Source: Roseiarcus sp963782255
GTDB taxonomy: Bacteria > Pseudomonadota > Alphaproteobacteria > Rhizobiales > Beijerinckiaceae
Direction: 5' to 3'
Length of the DNA: 64,000 nucleotides
NCBI GenBank assembly: GCA_963782255.1
Contig: CAWAIS010000001.1
Coordinates: 4,154,001-4,218,000 of the forward strand
A program made the position numbers and the translations under genes. Under the pieces are notes generated by a model, which ran no database searches, had not been told where the DNA came from, and saw only the letters and a list, made by a program, of their open reading frames with translations. Shown piece after piece: positions 34,504 through 44,550 of this stretch (position 1 is the first letter of the stretch; every line of letters starts with the position of its first letter).

Positions 34504-36562
34504 TTACGCCAGGTGCAAGGCGGCGACGACGAGGTCGATCGCCTTGATGCCGATGAATGGCAGAATGAGCCCACCGAGGCCGTAGATGATGAGGTTGCGC
34601 CTGAGCAGCGCCGCCGCGCCGACCGGGCGGTAGGCGACGCCCTTCAGCGCGAGCGGAATGAGCGCGATGATGATGAGCGCGTTGAAGATGACGGCCGACA
34701 GAATCGCGGATTGTGACGAGGCGAGTTGCATCACGTTCAGAGCGTTCAGCGCCGGATACGTCGTCACGAACATCGCCGGAAGAATCGCGAAATATTTGGC
34801 GACGTCGTTGGCGATCGAGAACGTCGTCAGCGAGCCGCGGGTCATCAGGAGCTGCTTGCCGATCTCGACGATCTCAATGAGCTTGGTCGGATTCGAGTCG
34901 AGGTCGACCATGTTGCCCGCCTCGCGCGCGGCCTGGGTGCCGGTCTGCATGGCGACGCCGACGTCGGCCTGCGCGAGCGCCGGCGCGTCATTGGTGCCGT
35001 CGCCGCACATCGCGATCAGCCGGCCGCCGAATTGCTCCTTGCGGATGTAGGTGAGCTTGTCCTCCGGCGTCGCCTCCGCGAGAAAGTCGTCGACGCCCGC
35101 CTCCGAGGCGATCGCCGCGGCGGTGACCGGGTTGTCGCCCGTCACCATCACCGTGCGGATGCCCATCGCGCGCAACGCCGCGAAACGCTCTTTGATGCCG
35201 GGCTTCACGACGTCCTTCAGGTGCACGACGCCAAGCAGCGCGCCCCGATCGGCGACGGCGAGCGGCGTGCCGCCGGACATCGCCACCCGCTCGACCGCCT
35301 GCCGGAACTCCGGCGGCGTCTTGTCGAGCGCCGTCTTCAGATAGCGCAGGATCGAATCGATTGCGCCCTTGCGGACCGAGCGGCCACCAATGTCGACGCC
35401 CGAAATGCGGGTCTGCGCGGTGAAGGGAATGACGGCGGTATGAGCCGGATCGTGCGTCGGCTCGGCAAGCTGGTACTCGCCCTTGGCGAGCGCGACGATC
35501 GAGCGGCCTTCCGGCGTCTCGTCAGAAAGACTGGAGGCGAGTGCCGCTGCGGCGAGATCTTCGACTCGGACGCCTCGCACCGGGAGGAACTCGGTCGCCA
35601 TACGGTTGCCGAAAGTGATCGTGCCGGTCTTGTCGAGGAGCAGGGTGTCGACGTCGCCCGCCGCCTCGACCGCGCGGCCCCGAGGTGGCGATGACGTTGA
35701 AGCGGATCAGCCGATCCATGCCGGCGATGCCGATCGCCGACAGAAGACCGCCGATGGTCGTCGGAATGAGGCAGACCAGGAGCGCGATCAGAACGGTCGC
35801 CGAGAGATCGGTCCCCGAATATTTCGCGATCGGCCAGAGCGTCACGCAAACAATCAGGAAGATGATGGTCAGCCCTGACAGCAAGATCGACAGCGCCAGC
35901 TCGTTCGGCGTCTTCTGCCGCTCCGCGCCTTCGACCAGCGCAATCATGCGATCGAGGAAGGTCGAGCCCGGCGAAGCCGTGATCTTGACCTTGATGAAGT
36001 CGGAGAGAACAGTCGTCCCGCCGGTGACGGCCGAGCGATCGCCGCCCGATTCGCGAATGACGGGCGCCGATTCGCCGGTGATCGCGGATTCGTTGACCGA
36101 GGCGACCCCTTCGATGATATCGCCGTCCCCGGGGATGATCTCACCCGCCTCGACCAGGACGACGTCGCCGAGGCGAAGGTCGAGCGCGTTAACGCCCTTG
36201 ACAGGGCCATTCAGGTCTTCGGGATCGACATAACGCCTGGCAGGCGTGTCGATGCGCGTCCGCCGCAACGTGTCGGCCTGGGCCTTGCCGCGGCCTTCCG
36301 CCACCGCCTCGGCGAAATTGGCGAACAGCACGGTGAACCAGAGCCAGGCGGCGATCTGGCCGGAGAACGCCGCCGTGCCGTTCTGCGTGATGAGGTCGCG
36401 GATGAAAAGGACCGTCACCACGGCCGAAACAACCTCAGTCACGAAGATGACCGGATTTTTGGCCAGCGCGCGCGGGTCGAGCTTGCGCAGGGCGTCGACC
36501 GCGGCGGCGCCGATTATCTTGCCGTCGAACAGGCTCTGCGGTTGTGTCTTCTTGGACGACAT
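34504..36562 (-). CDS. kdpB: KdpB P-type ATPase subunit, one frameshift
   Basis: Catalytic subunit with AVTGGTTVLSDFIKVKIT and, after the break, DKTGTITFGNRMATEF (phosphorylation Asp) and GDGTNDAPALAQADVGVAM. The frame changes in a G run (CCCC on plus, 35678-35681): VIATSG should continue RAVEAAGDVDTLLLDKTG but one extra G is present. Repaired length is about 685 residues, usual for KdpB. Start ATG 36560-36562 has GGAG upstream. Confidence 0.93.
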
Positions 36563-36577
36563 CTGTCGAAACTCCAA

Positions 36578-38287
36578 TCAGAAGGTCTTCCCGCCGAGCA
36601 TCAGGTAGTGCTCGACGACGGGCCCGAGCGACAGGGCCGGGAAATATTGCAGGAGGTAGAGAATGACGATGACGCCGACCAGCAGCCCGACGAACAGCGG
36701 CCCATCGGTCGGGAAGGTGCCAGCCGAGGCCGGCACCTTCTTCTTCGCCGCCAGCGAGCCGGCGAGCGCCAGCACCGGGATGACATAGGCGAAGCGTCCG
36801 AGCAGCATGGCTAGGCCACCCGTCGTGTTGAACCAGAGCGTATTGCCGTTGATCCCGGCAAAAGCCGAGCCGTTGTTGGCGTTGCTCGAGGCGAAGAGAT
36901 AGATGATTTCGGAAAGCCCGTGCGGGCCGCTGTTGCCGAGGCTGTCGAGCGCGGTCTTGAGCAGCACGGAGGCGCCCGTGAAGCCGAGCACGATCAGCGG
37001 ATAAATGAGCACCGCGAGCATCGCGAACTTCATCTCCCGCACCTCGATCTTCTTGCCGAGATATTCGGGCGTGCGGCCGACCATCAAACCCGCGACGAAC
37101 ACCGCGATGATCGCGACCACGAGGAAGCCATAGAGTCCGGCGCCGACGCCACCCGGCCAGATGCAGCCGGCGAGCAGGTTGAACATCGGGACCATGCCGG
37201 CGAGCGGAGTGAAAGAGTCGATCATCGCATTGACAGCGCCGGTGCTGGTGCCGGTCGTGCCGGTGATGAACAAGGCCGACAGCGCTTGGCCGAAGCGGAG
37301 CTCCTTGCCCTCGAAATTGCCCATCGAAGGGCCGACCCCGAGTCCGGTCAGGATGGGATTGCCCGAAGACTCGGACCAGTAGACGACGATGATCCCGACG
37401 ATGAGAAAAACGCCCATCGCCGCCAGGATCGCCCGACCCTGGCGGATGTCGCCGACGATGCGTCCGAAAGCGAGAACGGAGGCGACGGGGATGAGAAGGA
37501 GCGCCCAAATCTCCAAGATGTTGGACCAGGCGTTCGGGTTCTCGAACGGGTGCGACGAATTGGCGTTGAAGAAGCCGCCGCCGTTGGTGCCGAGCTCCTT
37601 GATGATCTCCTGGCTCGCGACCGGCCCGATCGAAATGGTCTGCTTCGCCCCTTCGAGCGTGGTCGCGTCGACGGCGCCGGCGAGCGTCTGAGGGACGCCG
37701 AGCGCCACGAGGACGAAGGCGAAAACCACCGATATCGGCAACAAGATGTAGAGCGTGACGCGGGTCAGATCGACCCAGAAGTTACCGACCGTCGTTGCGG
37801 AGGAGCGGGCGAACCCGCGCACAAGCGCGAAAGCCATCGCCAGACCTGTCGCCGCTGACAGGAAATTGTGCACGGTGAGGCCGAGCATCTGGGTCAGATG
37901 GCTCATCGTGGTCTCGCCGGAATAGTTCTGCCAGTTGGTGTTGGTGATGAAGCTGTCCGAGGTGTTGAACGCGAGATCGGGCGGCACGGCGTCGAAGCCG
38001 CGCGGATTGAGCGGCAGGAAATTCTGCAACCGCTGCAAGGCATAGAGCGACAGGAAACCGGCGACGGAAAAGACGACCATGGCGATCGCATAGCCGTACC
38101 AGTCCTGCTCCCGCGCGGGATCGACGCCCGCCAGCCGATAGAAGGCGCGCTCGACCGGCCCCAGCACTGGGCTCAGAAAGGTTCTGTCGCCGGCGTACAC
38201 GCGCGCCACAAAGGCGCTGAGCGGTACGGAGCACGCCACAACAAGGGCGAGCACCAGCGCAATCTGCGACCAGCCTATGAGCGTCAT
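36578..38287 (-). CDS. kdpA: KdpA potassium-binding subunit
   Basis: 569-residue polytopic subunit of the Trk/Ktr/KdpA fold. Selectivity-filter repeats are seen as FITNTNWQNYSGE, GTNGGGFFNANSSHPFENPN, GTTGTSTGAVN and FASSNANNGSAFAG. Intact and of normal length; kdpB starts 15 bp downstream of its stop. Confidence 0.96.
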   Translation of the reverse strand: MTLIGWSQIALVLALVVACSVPLSAFVARVYAGDRTFLSPVLGPVERAFYRLAGVDPAREQDWYGYAIAMVVFSVAGFLSLYALQRLQNFLPLNPRGFDAVPPDLAFNTSDSFITNTNWQNYSGETTMSHLTQMLGLTVHNFLSAATGLAMAFALVRGFARSSATTVGNFWVDLTRVTLYILLPISVVFAFVLVALGVPQTLAGAVDATTLEGAKQTISIGPVASQEIIKELGTNGGGFFNANSSHPFENPNAWSNILEIWALLLIPVASVLAFGRIVGDIRQGRAILAAMGVFLIVGIIVVYWSESSGNPILTGLGVGPSMGNFEGKELRFGQALSALFITGTTGTSTGAVNAMIDSFTPLAGMVPMFNLLAGCIWPGGVGAGLYGFLVVAIIAVFVAGLMVGRTPEYLGKKIEVREMKFAMLAVLIYPLIVLGFTGASVLLKTALDSLGNSGPHGLSEIIYLFASSNANNGSAFAGINGNTLWFNTTGGLAMLLGRFAYVIPVLALAGSLAAKKKVPASAGTFPTDGPLFVGLLVGVIVILYLLQYFPALSLGPVVEHYLMLGGKTF

Positions 38288-38302
38288 CGCAATATCCTCG
38301 GG

Positions 38303-38389
38303 TTAGAATTTTTCAGGCCGGATCAAGGCGTAGAGCAGATAGAGGCCGAGTCCTACAGCCACGATCAGCCCAATGATCGGTTCACTCAT
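38303..38389 (-). CDS. kdpF: KdpF small stabilising subunit
   Basis: 28-residue peptide MSEPIIGLIVAVGLGLYLLY-ALIRPEKF: one membrane helix with the KdpF-typical ALIRPEKF end. It is 15 bp upstream of kdpA. KdpF stabilises the KdpFABC complex in the membrane. Confidence 0.92.
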   Translation of the reverse strand: MSEPIIGLIVAVGLGLYLLYALIRPEKF

Positions 38390-38402
38390 GGCGGGCGTCC
38401 CT

Positions 38403-38486
38403 TCAAAGTTGGCGCAACGCCATCGCGTACCACCCCATCAGCGAGATCAACGCAGATCCGAGCACAACGAACACAAGATCGAGCAT
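38403..38486 (-). CDS. 27-aa membrane peptide at the head of the kdp operon
   Basis: MLDLVFVVLGSALISLMGWY-AMALRQL, behind an excellent AAGGAGG site 5-6 nt from ATG 38484-38486. One hydrophobic helix of about 20 residues. It ends 13 bp before kdpF. Similar tiny frames lie upstream of kdpF in other alphaproteobacteria as far as I recall; no function is known to me. Confidence 0.65.
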   Translation of the reverse strand: MLDLVFVVLGSALISLMGWYAMALRQL

Positions 38487-38558
38487 GCGCGCCTCCTTGC
38501 TCGCTGGCTTGGTAAGGCCGGGGGATATAAGTTATCGATTGCGATTCGCCCCGCCCGG

Positions 38559-38575
38559 CATAAGGACTTCATAAA
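38559..38575 (-). promoter_or_regulatory. Possible KdpE-binding direct repeat
   Basis: On the minus strand CTTTATGAAGTCCTTATG contains two TTATG words 11 bp apart, about 75-90 bp upstream of the first kdp start codon. KdpE sites in E. coli are T-rich direct repeats of similar spacing. Position and pattern only. Confidence 0.3.
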
Positions 38576-38767
38576 GCCGACGGCCTAGCCCAGGGAGCGC
38601 TTAGTACGGGCGGTCGTTGGACCGCTTGATACAGATCAACCGGCTTTCAATCCCATTCGGATTGCCGAAAAGGCTTCGTTAGCAAAATTGTCGAAAGGGC
38701 CGTATAGCGGAGCCTACGCCAGACGTCGCGAGGACAAGCGCGACCCGACCAACCTGGGAGAAGAATA

Positions 38768-39784
38768 TTGCTGCGTATTTGTGGTTTTTCAAAAGGGGGC
38801 TGGCGCATCGCCGCAACGGTTCTCGCCTTGGGAGCTACGCTGGCGCTCATCGGATGCGGCAAGAAGCAGGAGACGCAGGCCGCCGTCGGGCAGGTCATTG
38901 CGCATGTCGGCCCGGACGATGTGACGCAGCAAGAGCTCGACAACGAGCTCCGCCTTGCGAACGTGCCTTCCGACAAACGCAGCGACGAGGTTGTCAAGGC
39001 CGCTTTGAGCCGGATCATCGAGCGCAAGTATCTCGTCCAGCAGGCGCTCGCGGCCAAGCTCGACCGTGAGCCGACTGTCCATCTCGACCTCCTGCGCGCT
39101 CGCGAGCAAATCCTCGCGAGCGCATACGCGCAGCGCGAACTTCAGTCGAAGTTCAGCGCACTCTCGAAGAGCGAGATCGACGCGTACATCCAAGCCCATC
39201 CCGATCAGTTCGCCAAGCGCCAGCTGTTCCAGATCGAGCAGATCACCTTCGTCCCGCAGAAGGACATGGAGCAGCTCGCCGCATCCGTTAAGGATTTCAA
39301 GTCGCTAGATCAGGTCGAAGCGAAGATGAACGAACTCGGCATCAAGTACAGCCGGGGGCCGGCCACGCTCGACAGCGCGACCATGCCCGAGCAGATGCTG
39401 AAACCACTCGAGGCGAGAAAGCCTGACGACATCTTCTTCATCCGCTCGAGGACCAGCGCCAGCTTCTTCAAGGTCGGCTCGGTCGAGGATAAGCCTCTCA
39501 CGCCCGAGGAGTCCGATTTCCTCGCCAAGCGCGATCTGCGCAACGACCTCGCCAAGAAAAACGGGCAGGAAACCTTCAATGCCGCGCTCGCAAACGCCAA
39601 ATACGAAGGCGATTACGCGCGCATCATGGCGACGCCGACGCCCACCCCTGCTCCCGTGGCCGGTGAGCCGGCGGCTGGCGAAGCGCAGAGCGGCGAAAAG
39701 CCGGGTGGCGAAGCCCAAAGCGCTGAGAAACCGGCCGGCGAACCTGAAAAGCCCGAAACGCAGAAGGACGCGACGAAGAAATGA
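38768..39784 (+). CDS. EpsD-family peptidyl-prolyl isomerase lipoprotein
   Basis: 338 residues from TTG 38768 behind GGAGAA. A lipobox (LALIGC, Cys at about 36) predicts a lipid-anchored periplasmic protein. A SurA-N-like helical part (VTQQELDNELRLANVPSDKR) is followed by a PPIase-like parvulin region, matching the EpsD family that accompanies exopolysaccharide loci. The C-terminus is a low-complexity tail with repeated GEAQSGEKPGG-like units. The polysaccharide locus starts 11 kb downstream. Confidence 0.75.
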   Translation: MLRICGFSKGGWRIAATVLALGATLALIGCGKKQETQAAVGQVIAHVGPDDVTQQELDNELRLANVPSDKRSDEVVKAALSRIIERKYLVQQALAAKLDREPTVHLDLLRAREQILASAYAQRELQSKFSALSKSEIDAYIQAHPDQFAKRQLFQIEQITFVPQKDMEQLAASVKDFKSLDQVEAKMNELGIKYSRGPATLDSATMPEQMLKPLEARKPDDIFFIRSRTSASFFKVGSVEDKPLTPEESDFLAKRDLRNDLAKKNGQETFNAALANAKYEGDYARIMATPTPTPAPVAGEPAAGEAQSGEKPGGEAQSAEKPAGEPEKPETQKDATKK

Positions 39785-39785
39785 G

Positions 39786-39828
39786 GCAAGCGGCGGCGTG
39801 ATCCGGCTTCGCTCCCGCCCCCGCTTGC
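39786..39828. terminator. Bidirectional hairpin between convergent genes
   Basis: GCAAGCGG (39786-39793) is the exact complement of CCGCTTGC (39821-39828), with further G/C pairing inside. It lies between the convergent PPIase and hypE stops. No T-run follows on either strand, so efficiency is uncertain. Confidence 0.5.
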
Positions 39829-39831
39829 ACC

Positions 39832-40881
39832 CTAACAGATGCGCGGAAGCTGTTCCCCGGCGAGCCAGTCGACGATGCGCCCTCCGCCGAAGGCCGTCCT
39901 CATTTCGACGAAGCGATTTGGATCCGCGATGACGCCGCCGATCACGGCCGCGTTTGCGCCCAACGGGTGCGCTTGCATGGCGGAGAGAAGCGCCGATGCG
40001 GCCTCGGGCGCAACGATCGCCACGAGCTTGCCTTCGTTTGCGACATTGAGCGGGTCAAGGCCGAGAAACTCGCACGCCGCCACCACTTCGGCGCGAACCG
40101 GAATCGCGGCTTCCTCGATCGAAAAGCCGACGCAGGACTGATGCGCGATCTCGTTGAGCGTCGCCGCCAGCCCACCGCGCGTCGGGTCCCGCATGACGCG
40201 CAGCGCGCCGCCGGCCGCCCTCACCATGTCCGCGACAAGACCATGCAGCGCGGCGGTGTCGGAGAGGATCTCGGTTTCGAATTCGAGGTTCTCCCGCTTC
40301 GACATGACCGCGACGCCGTGGTCGCCGATCGTTCCCGACAGGATGACGACGTCGCCCGGCCGCGCGGCGTCGCTCGACAGCACGAGCCCCGGGGGCGCGA
40401 TCCCAACGCCTGTCGTCGAGATGAACACCTTGTCCGCCTTGCCGCGCTCGACGACCTTGGTGTCGCCGGTGATGATCGGCGCTCCGGCTTTGCGCGCGGC
40501 GTCGCCCATGCTCGCCGCGACTCGCTTGAGATCGGCGAGCGGGAAGCCCTCCTCGATGACGAAGCTCGCCGACAGATAGAGCGGCCGCGCGCCCGCCATC
40601 GCGACATCGTTGATCGTGCCGTTGACGGCGAGCGAGCCGATGTCGCCGCCGGGAAAGAAGATCGGCGAGACGACATAGGCGTCCGTCGTCATCACCATGC
40701 GTCCGGCCGACACATCGAAGGCGGACTGGTCGTTGCCGGCCCGCAGCCAGTCGTTGTCGAAGGCGGCAAGGAAAATCTCCTCGATCAGCTGTCCCATCGC
40801 GCGACCGCCGGCGCCGTGAGAAAGATCGACGCGGCCATGTCTGATGTCGAGCTTGCGGCGGATCGGCCTCGCGACGCTCAA
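39832..40881 (-). CDS. hypE: Hydrogenase maturation factor HypE
   Basis: Dehydrates a thiocarboxamide on its C-terminal Cys to make the cyanide ligand of the [NiFe] site. The protein ends with the required PRIC. ATP-binding motifs are HGAGGRAMGQLI, PGGDIGSLAVNGTIND and DPTRGGLAATLNEIA. I place the start at TTG 40879-40881, which overlaps the hypD stop as TTGA; upstream of it the frame is only antisense to hypD. 349 residues. Confidence 0.93.
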   Translation of the reverse strand: MSVARPIRRKLDIRHGRVDLSHGAGGRAMGQLIEEIFLAAFDNDWLRAGNDQSAFDVSAGRMVMTTDAYVVSPIFFPGGDIGSLAVNGTINDVAMAGARPLYLSASFVIEEGFPLADLKRVAASMGDAARKAGAPIITGDTKVVERGKADKVFISTTGVGIAPPGLVLSSDAARPGDVVILSGTIGDHGVAVMSKRENLEFETEILSDTAALHGLVADMVRAAGGALRVMRDPTRGGLAATLNEIAHQSCVGFSIEEAAIPVRAEVVAACEFLGLDPLNVANEGKLVAIVAPEAASALLSAMQAHPLGANAAVIGGVIADPNRFVEMRTAFGGGRIVDWLAGEQLPRIC

Positions 40882-42032
40882 GCGACTTCCTTGGCTTGCT
40901 GACGCCGAGCGTTCTCCCGGAAGCGCCCGTAGGTCCAGTGGGCCGAGCAGGCGCCTTCGGGAGAAACCATGCACGAGCCCATCGGCGTGTCGGGCGTGCA
41001 CAGCGTCCCGAACAATTTGCAGTCGCGGGGCGCCTTGGCGCCGCGCAGGATCTCGCCGCACTCGCAGGCCGGATTGTCCTTCGCGGGCTTGGGCGTGAGG
41101 CCGAAGCGCTGTTCGGCGTCATACCTTATGAACTCGGGCCGGAGCTGCAATGCGCTTCGCGGCAGCCAGCCGAGCCCGCGCCACTCGAACGACTCCCGGG
41201 TCTCGAAAATGGCCGCGACTTCGGCTTGCGCCCTGACATTGCCGTCGCGCGTGACCGCGCGGATGTATTGGTTCTCGACCTCGGCGCGGCCTTCGTTGAT
41301 CTGCCGGATCAGCATGAAGATCGCCTGGGCGACGTCGAGCGGCTCGAAGCCGGCGATCACCACCGGCTTTCCGTAATCGCTCGCGAACGGCTCGTAGGGA
41401 CGCGTACCAATGACCGTGCTGACATGGGCGGGGCCGACGAAGCCTTCGATGAGGACCGGCGACGCGTCGCCGTCGCTCGCGCCGTCCAGGATCGCGCGCA
41501 TCGCCGGAGGCGTCATCACGTGATTGCACAGGATCGAGAAATTCCTCAGCCCCTTCTTCCCGGCGGCGCGGATCGCCATCGCCGTCGGCGGCGTCGTCGT
41601 CTCGAAGCCAATCGCAAAGAAGACGACCTCGCGGCTTGGCTCAGCCTCGGCGATGCGGATCGCATCCAAGGTCGAATAGACCATGCGGATGTCGGCGCCT
41701 TCCGCCTTGGCCTTGATGAGGCTCGATCCGCTGGAGCCGGGAACGCGCATGAGATCGCCGTAGGCGCAGAGCGTGACGCTGGGCAAGCGCGCGCATGCGA
41801 TCGCCATGTCGACCCTCGCCATCGGCAGAACGCAGACTGGGCAGCCGGGTCCGTGAATCATGCGGACATTCGCGGGCAAGAGGTCCTCGAGCCCGTAGCG
41901 CGAGATCGCATGCGTGTGGCCGCCGCAAAACTCCATCAACCGATACGTTCGCTCTGGCCGCGCTTCACGGGCGATCCCGTCGGCGATCGAGCGGGCGAGC
42001 GCGCCATCGCGATATTCGTCCACGTATTTCAT
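40878..42032 (-). CDS. hypD: Hydrogenase maturation factor HypD
   Basis: Iron-sulfur scaffold for Fe(CN)2CO assembly with HypC. Conserved motifs: FCGGHTHAI, GPGCPVCVLP, FAIGFETTTPPTA and the C-terminal cysteine set CECGEIL, CKLFGTLC and GSCMVSPEGAC. 384 residues, normal length. Confidence 0.96.
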   Translation of the reverse strand: MKYVDEYRDGALARSIADGIAREARPERTYRLMEFCGGHTHAISRYGLEDLLPANVRMIHGPGCPVCVLPMARVDMAIACARLPSVTLCAYGDLMRVPGSSGSSLIKAKAEGADIRMVYSTLDAIRIAEAEPSREVVFFAIGFETTTPPTAMAIRAAGKKGLRNFSILCNHVMTPPAMRAILDGASDGDASPVLIEGFVGPAHVSTVIGTRPYEPFASDYGKPVVIAGFEPLDVAQAIFMLIRQINEGRAEVENQYIRAVTRDGNVRAQAEVAAIFETRESFEWRGLGWLPRSALQLRPEFIRYDAEQRFGLTPKPAKDNPACECGEILRGAKAPRDCKLFGTLCTPDTPMGSCMVSPEGACSAHWTYGRFRENARRQQAKEVA

Positions 42033-42045
42033 GGTCAGTGTCCCT

Positions 42046-42267
42046 TCACGCCGCCGCGCCCACGGCCTTCAGAAGGTCGATCGTTTTTTGCGCCTCCTCC
42101 GGATCGATCTTGGCCAGTGCGTAGCCGACATGCAGCACCACGTAGTCGCCGACCTGCACGTCGTCAACGAGCGCGGTCGAGATGACCTTGATCACGCCGT
42201 CGAGGCTGACCTTCGCCATGTCATCTGGAAGGATTTCGCGCACCTCCACCGGGATTGCGAGACACAT
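42046..42267 (-). CDS. hypC: Hydrogenase maturation chaperone HypC
   Basis: 73 residues beginning MCLAIPVEV, with Cys2 the ligand-carrying residue. GDYVVLHVGYALAKIDPEEA is the family's C-terminal signature. Sits 3 bp downstream of hypF and 13 bp upstream of hypD. Confidence 0.96.
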   Translation of the reverse strand: MCLAIPVEVREILPDDMAKVSLDGVIKVISTALVDDVQVGDYVVLHVGYALAKIDPEEAQKTIDLLKAVGAAA

Positions 42268-42270
42268 AGG

Positions 42271-44550
42271 CTATTCCTCCATCCATTTGCCGCCGGCTTG
42301 GGCACGCACTAGCGCGAAGGCTGCCTGGCCGAACGAGACGCCGCCGTCGTTGGCGGGGACCTCGCGCGGCAGCGTCGGATCGAGCCCGCGCGCCCGCAAT
42401 GCGCCCATCAGCCCCTCGGCCAGCACCCGGTTCATCAGGCACCCGCCGCCGAGCGCGACGCGCGCTGCGCCACGTCTCGCCGCCTCGAGCCCAATCCATT
42501 CGGCGAGCGCCGCAATTAGCGTGCCGTGGAACGCTTCGGCCGCCTCGCGGGCTTCGAGCCCCAAGCTCAGAATCGCCTCCATCATCGGAGCGAGATCAAG
42601 GCGCCCGTCCGCGATCCGCCAGCCGTCGGGGATCACACGCGGCGTCTCGACGAGGGCTTCGAGCTCCATAGCCGCCTGTCCCTCATAATGCTGGACGAGG
42701 CAGACGCCGGCGAACGCCGCGGCCGCGTCGAACACGCGGCCCATGCTGGTCGTTCTGGCGAAGCGCGCGCCGCGTGTGAATGCCTCTGCGAGACGCGCCG
42801 CATCCGGCGTTTCGGGGAACCTCCACGCAGCTTCATCGAGCCGGCCGAGCCTGTGCAGCATCGCGACGCCCATGCGCCACGGCTCGCGCGACGCCTTGTC
42901 CCCGCCGGGCAGAGCCAACGGCTCGAGCCAGCCGACGCGGGTCCAGCTTGCGCCGTTCAGCGCGATCAGTTCGCCACCCCAAGGGCCGCCGTCGGCGCCG
43001 TAACCATATCCATCCAGCGCGACGCCGAGCACATGCCCAGTCCACCGCTTCTCGGCGGCGACCGCAGCAATATGCGCGACATGGTGCTGCACGGCGATCA
43101 CCGGCAGCCCGGAGACTTCGGCGGACCGGGTAGAGACGAAATCCGGGTGCAGATCGCATGCCGCGCATTGCGGCTCGACCTCGAGGATCGCCGTCAGATG
43201 CCGGATCGTTTCCTCGCGGAAGCGGATCGTCTCGCGATCATCGAGGTCGCCGATGTGTTGCGAGACGAAGGCCTCGCGGCCGCGCGTAATCGTCACCGTG
43301 TTCTTGAGATCGGTGCCGGCTGCGATGACGCACGGGCCCTCTATGCCCAAATCGATCGGGTCGGGCACGAAGCCCCGCGCGCGGCGCAGATAGGCGGGCG
43401 CGCCGTCAAGGACGCGCAGCACCGAATCGTCGGCTCTCACAACGATCTCGCGTTCGTGCGTCACGATGAGGTCGGCGATCCCGGCCAAGCGTTCGCGCGC
43501 GTCCTCGTCGGACGCGACCAGCGGCTCGCCGCCAAGATTGGCGCTCGTTGCGACGAGCGCCAGATCGTTCGGCGCGCCGCGCCAGGAGCGAAAATCAGCC
43601 GAACCGCCGAGCGCATGCAAGACGAGCCAGTGCAACGGCGTGTAGGCCAGCATGAGGCCGATATCCCTGAGCCTCGGCGCGACGCTCGGAGCGACGACGC
43701 CTCGGCTTCGCGCAAGCACGATCGGCCGCGCGCGATGGACGAGCAAGTCTCGCTCGGCCGGCCCGATTTCGGCGAGGCGCTCGGCGCTCGCGAGATTGGC
43801 GACCATCACCGCAAACGGCTTGGCGTCACGCGCCTTGCGTTGGCGCAGCCGCGCGACCGCGGTTTCGTCGCGCGCGTCGCAGAGGAGGTGGAAGCCGCCG
43901 AGACCTTTTAGCGCCACGATCCCGCCGCAGCGCAGCGCGGCGGCGACGGCGGCGATCGCCACATTGAGCTTCGGCCCGCATCGTGGGCAGGCGATCGGCT
44001 CGGCGTGGAACCGCCGGTTCGAGGGATCGGCGTAGTCCCGGGCGCATTCCGCGCACATCGGGAACTGCGCCATCGAGGTCTGCGCGCGATCATAGGGCAA
44101 CGCGCGCGTGAGCGTATAGCGCGGTCCGCAATGCGTGCAGTTGATGAGCGGGTAGCCGAAGAACCGGCTCGAGGCGTCGAACAGTTCTTCGAGGCAGGCT
44201 TCGCAGGTTGCGGCGTCCGCGCCGATGCGCGTGGTCGATTTGCCTTGGCGCGTCGCATCGATGACGAAGCCCTCTCCGCCGATCGGCGCGATCTCGCCGA
44301 CCTCGACCGAGTCGATGCGCGAGAGCGGCGGCGCCATGTCTTTCAGTTCCGCCAGGAACGAATCCGCGCGCACGCCCTCGACCTCGATCAGGACGCCATC
44401 CGCGTCGTTGCGCACGAAGCCGCTAAGCTTAAAGCGCGACGCAAGCCCATAGGCGAAGGGCCGGAAGCCGACCCCCTGCACCGACCCGCGCACCCTGAGC
44501 CGCAGACGCTTCTCAGCCGGACGCGACGCGGCGGGCGCGCCCATGCTCAT
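42271..44550 (-). CDS. hypF: Carbamoyltransferase HypF
   Basis: 759 residues. Acylphosphatase domain (VRGSVQGVGFRPFAYGL), two zinc fingers (CEACLEELF, CTHCGPRYTL, CAECARDY, CPRCGPKL), YrdC-like domain (GGIVALKGLGGFHLLCDARD) and Kae1-like domain (VQHHVAHIAAVAAE). Supplies carbamoyl groups for cyanide ligands with HypE. Start ATG 44548-44550 overlaps the hypB stop by ATGA. Confidence 0.95.
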   Translation of the reverse strand: MSMGAPAASRPAEKRLRLRVRGSVQGVGFRPFAYGLASRFKLSGFVRNDADGVLIEVEGVRADSFLAELKDMAPPLSRIDSVEVGEIAPIGGEGFVIDATRQGKSTTRIGADAATCEACLEELFDASSRFFGYPLINCTHCGPRYTLTRALPYDRAQTSMAQFPMCAECARDYADPSNRRFHAEPIACPRCGPKLNVAIAAVAAALRCGGIVALKGLGGFHLLCDARDETAVARLRQRKARDAKPFAVMVANLASAERLAEIGPAERDLLVHRARPIVLARSRGVVAPSVAPRLRDIGLMLAYTPLHWLVLHALGGSADFRSWRGAPNDLALVATSANLGGEPLVASDEDARERLAGIADLIVTHEREIVVRADDSVLRVLDGAPAYLRRARGFVPDPIDLGIEGPCVIAAGTDLKNTVTITRGREAFVSQHIGDLDDRETIRFREETIRHLTAILEVEPQCAACDLHPDFVSTRSAEVSGLPVIAVQHHVAHIAAVAAEKRWTGHVLGVALDGYGYGADGGPWGGELIALNGASWTRVGWLEPLALPGGDKASREPWRMGVAMLHRLGRLDEAAWRFPETPDAARLAEAFTRGARFARTTSMGRVFDAAAAFAGVCLVQHYEGQAAMELEALVETPRVIPDGWRIADGRLDLAPMMEAILSLGLEAREAAEAFHGTLIAALAEWIGLEAARRGAARVALGGGCLMNRVLAEGLMGALRARGLDPTLPREVPANDGGVSFGQAAFALVRAQAGGKWMEE

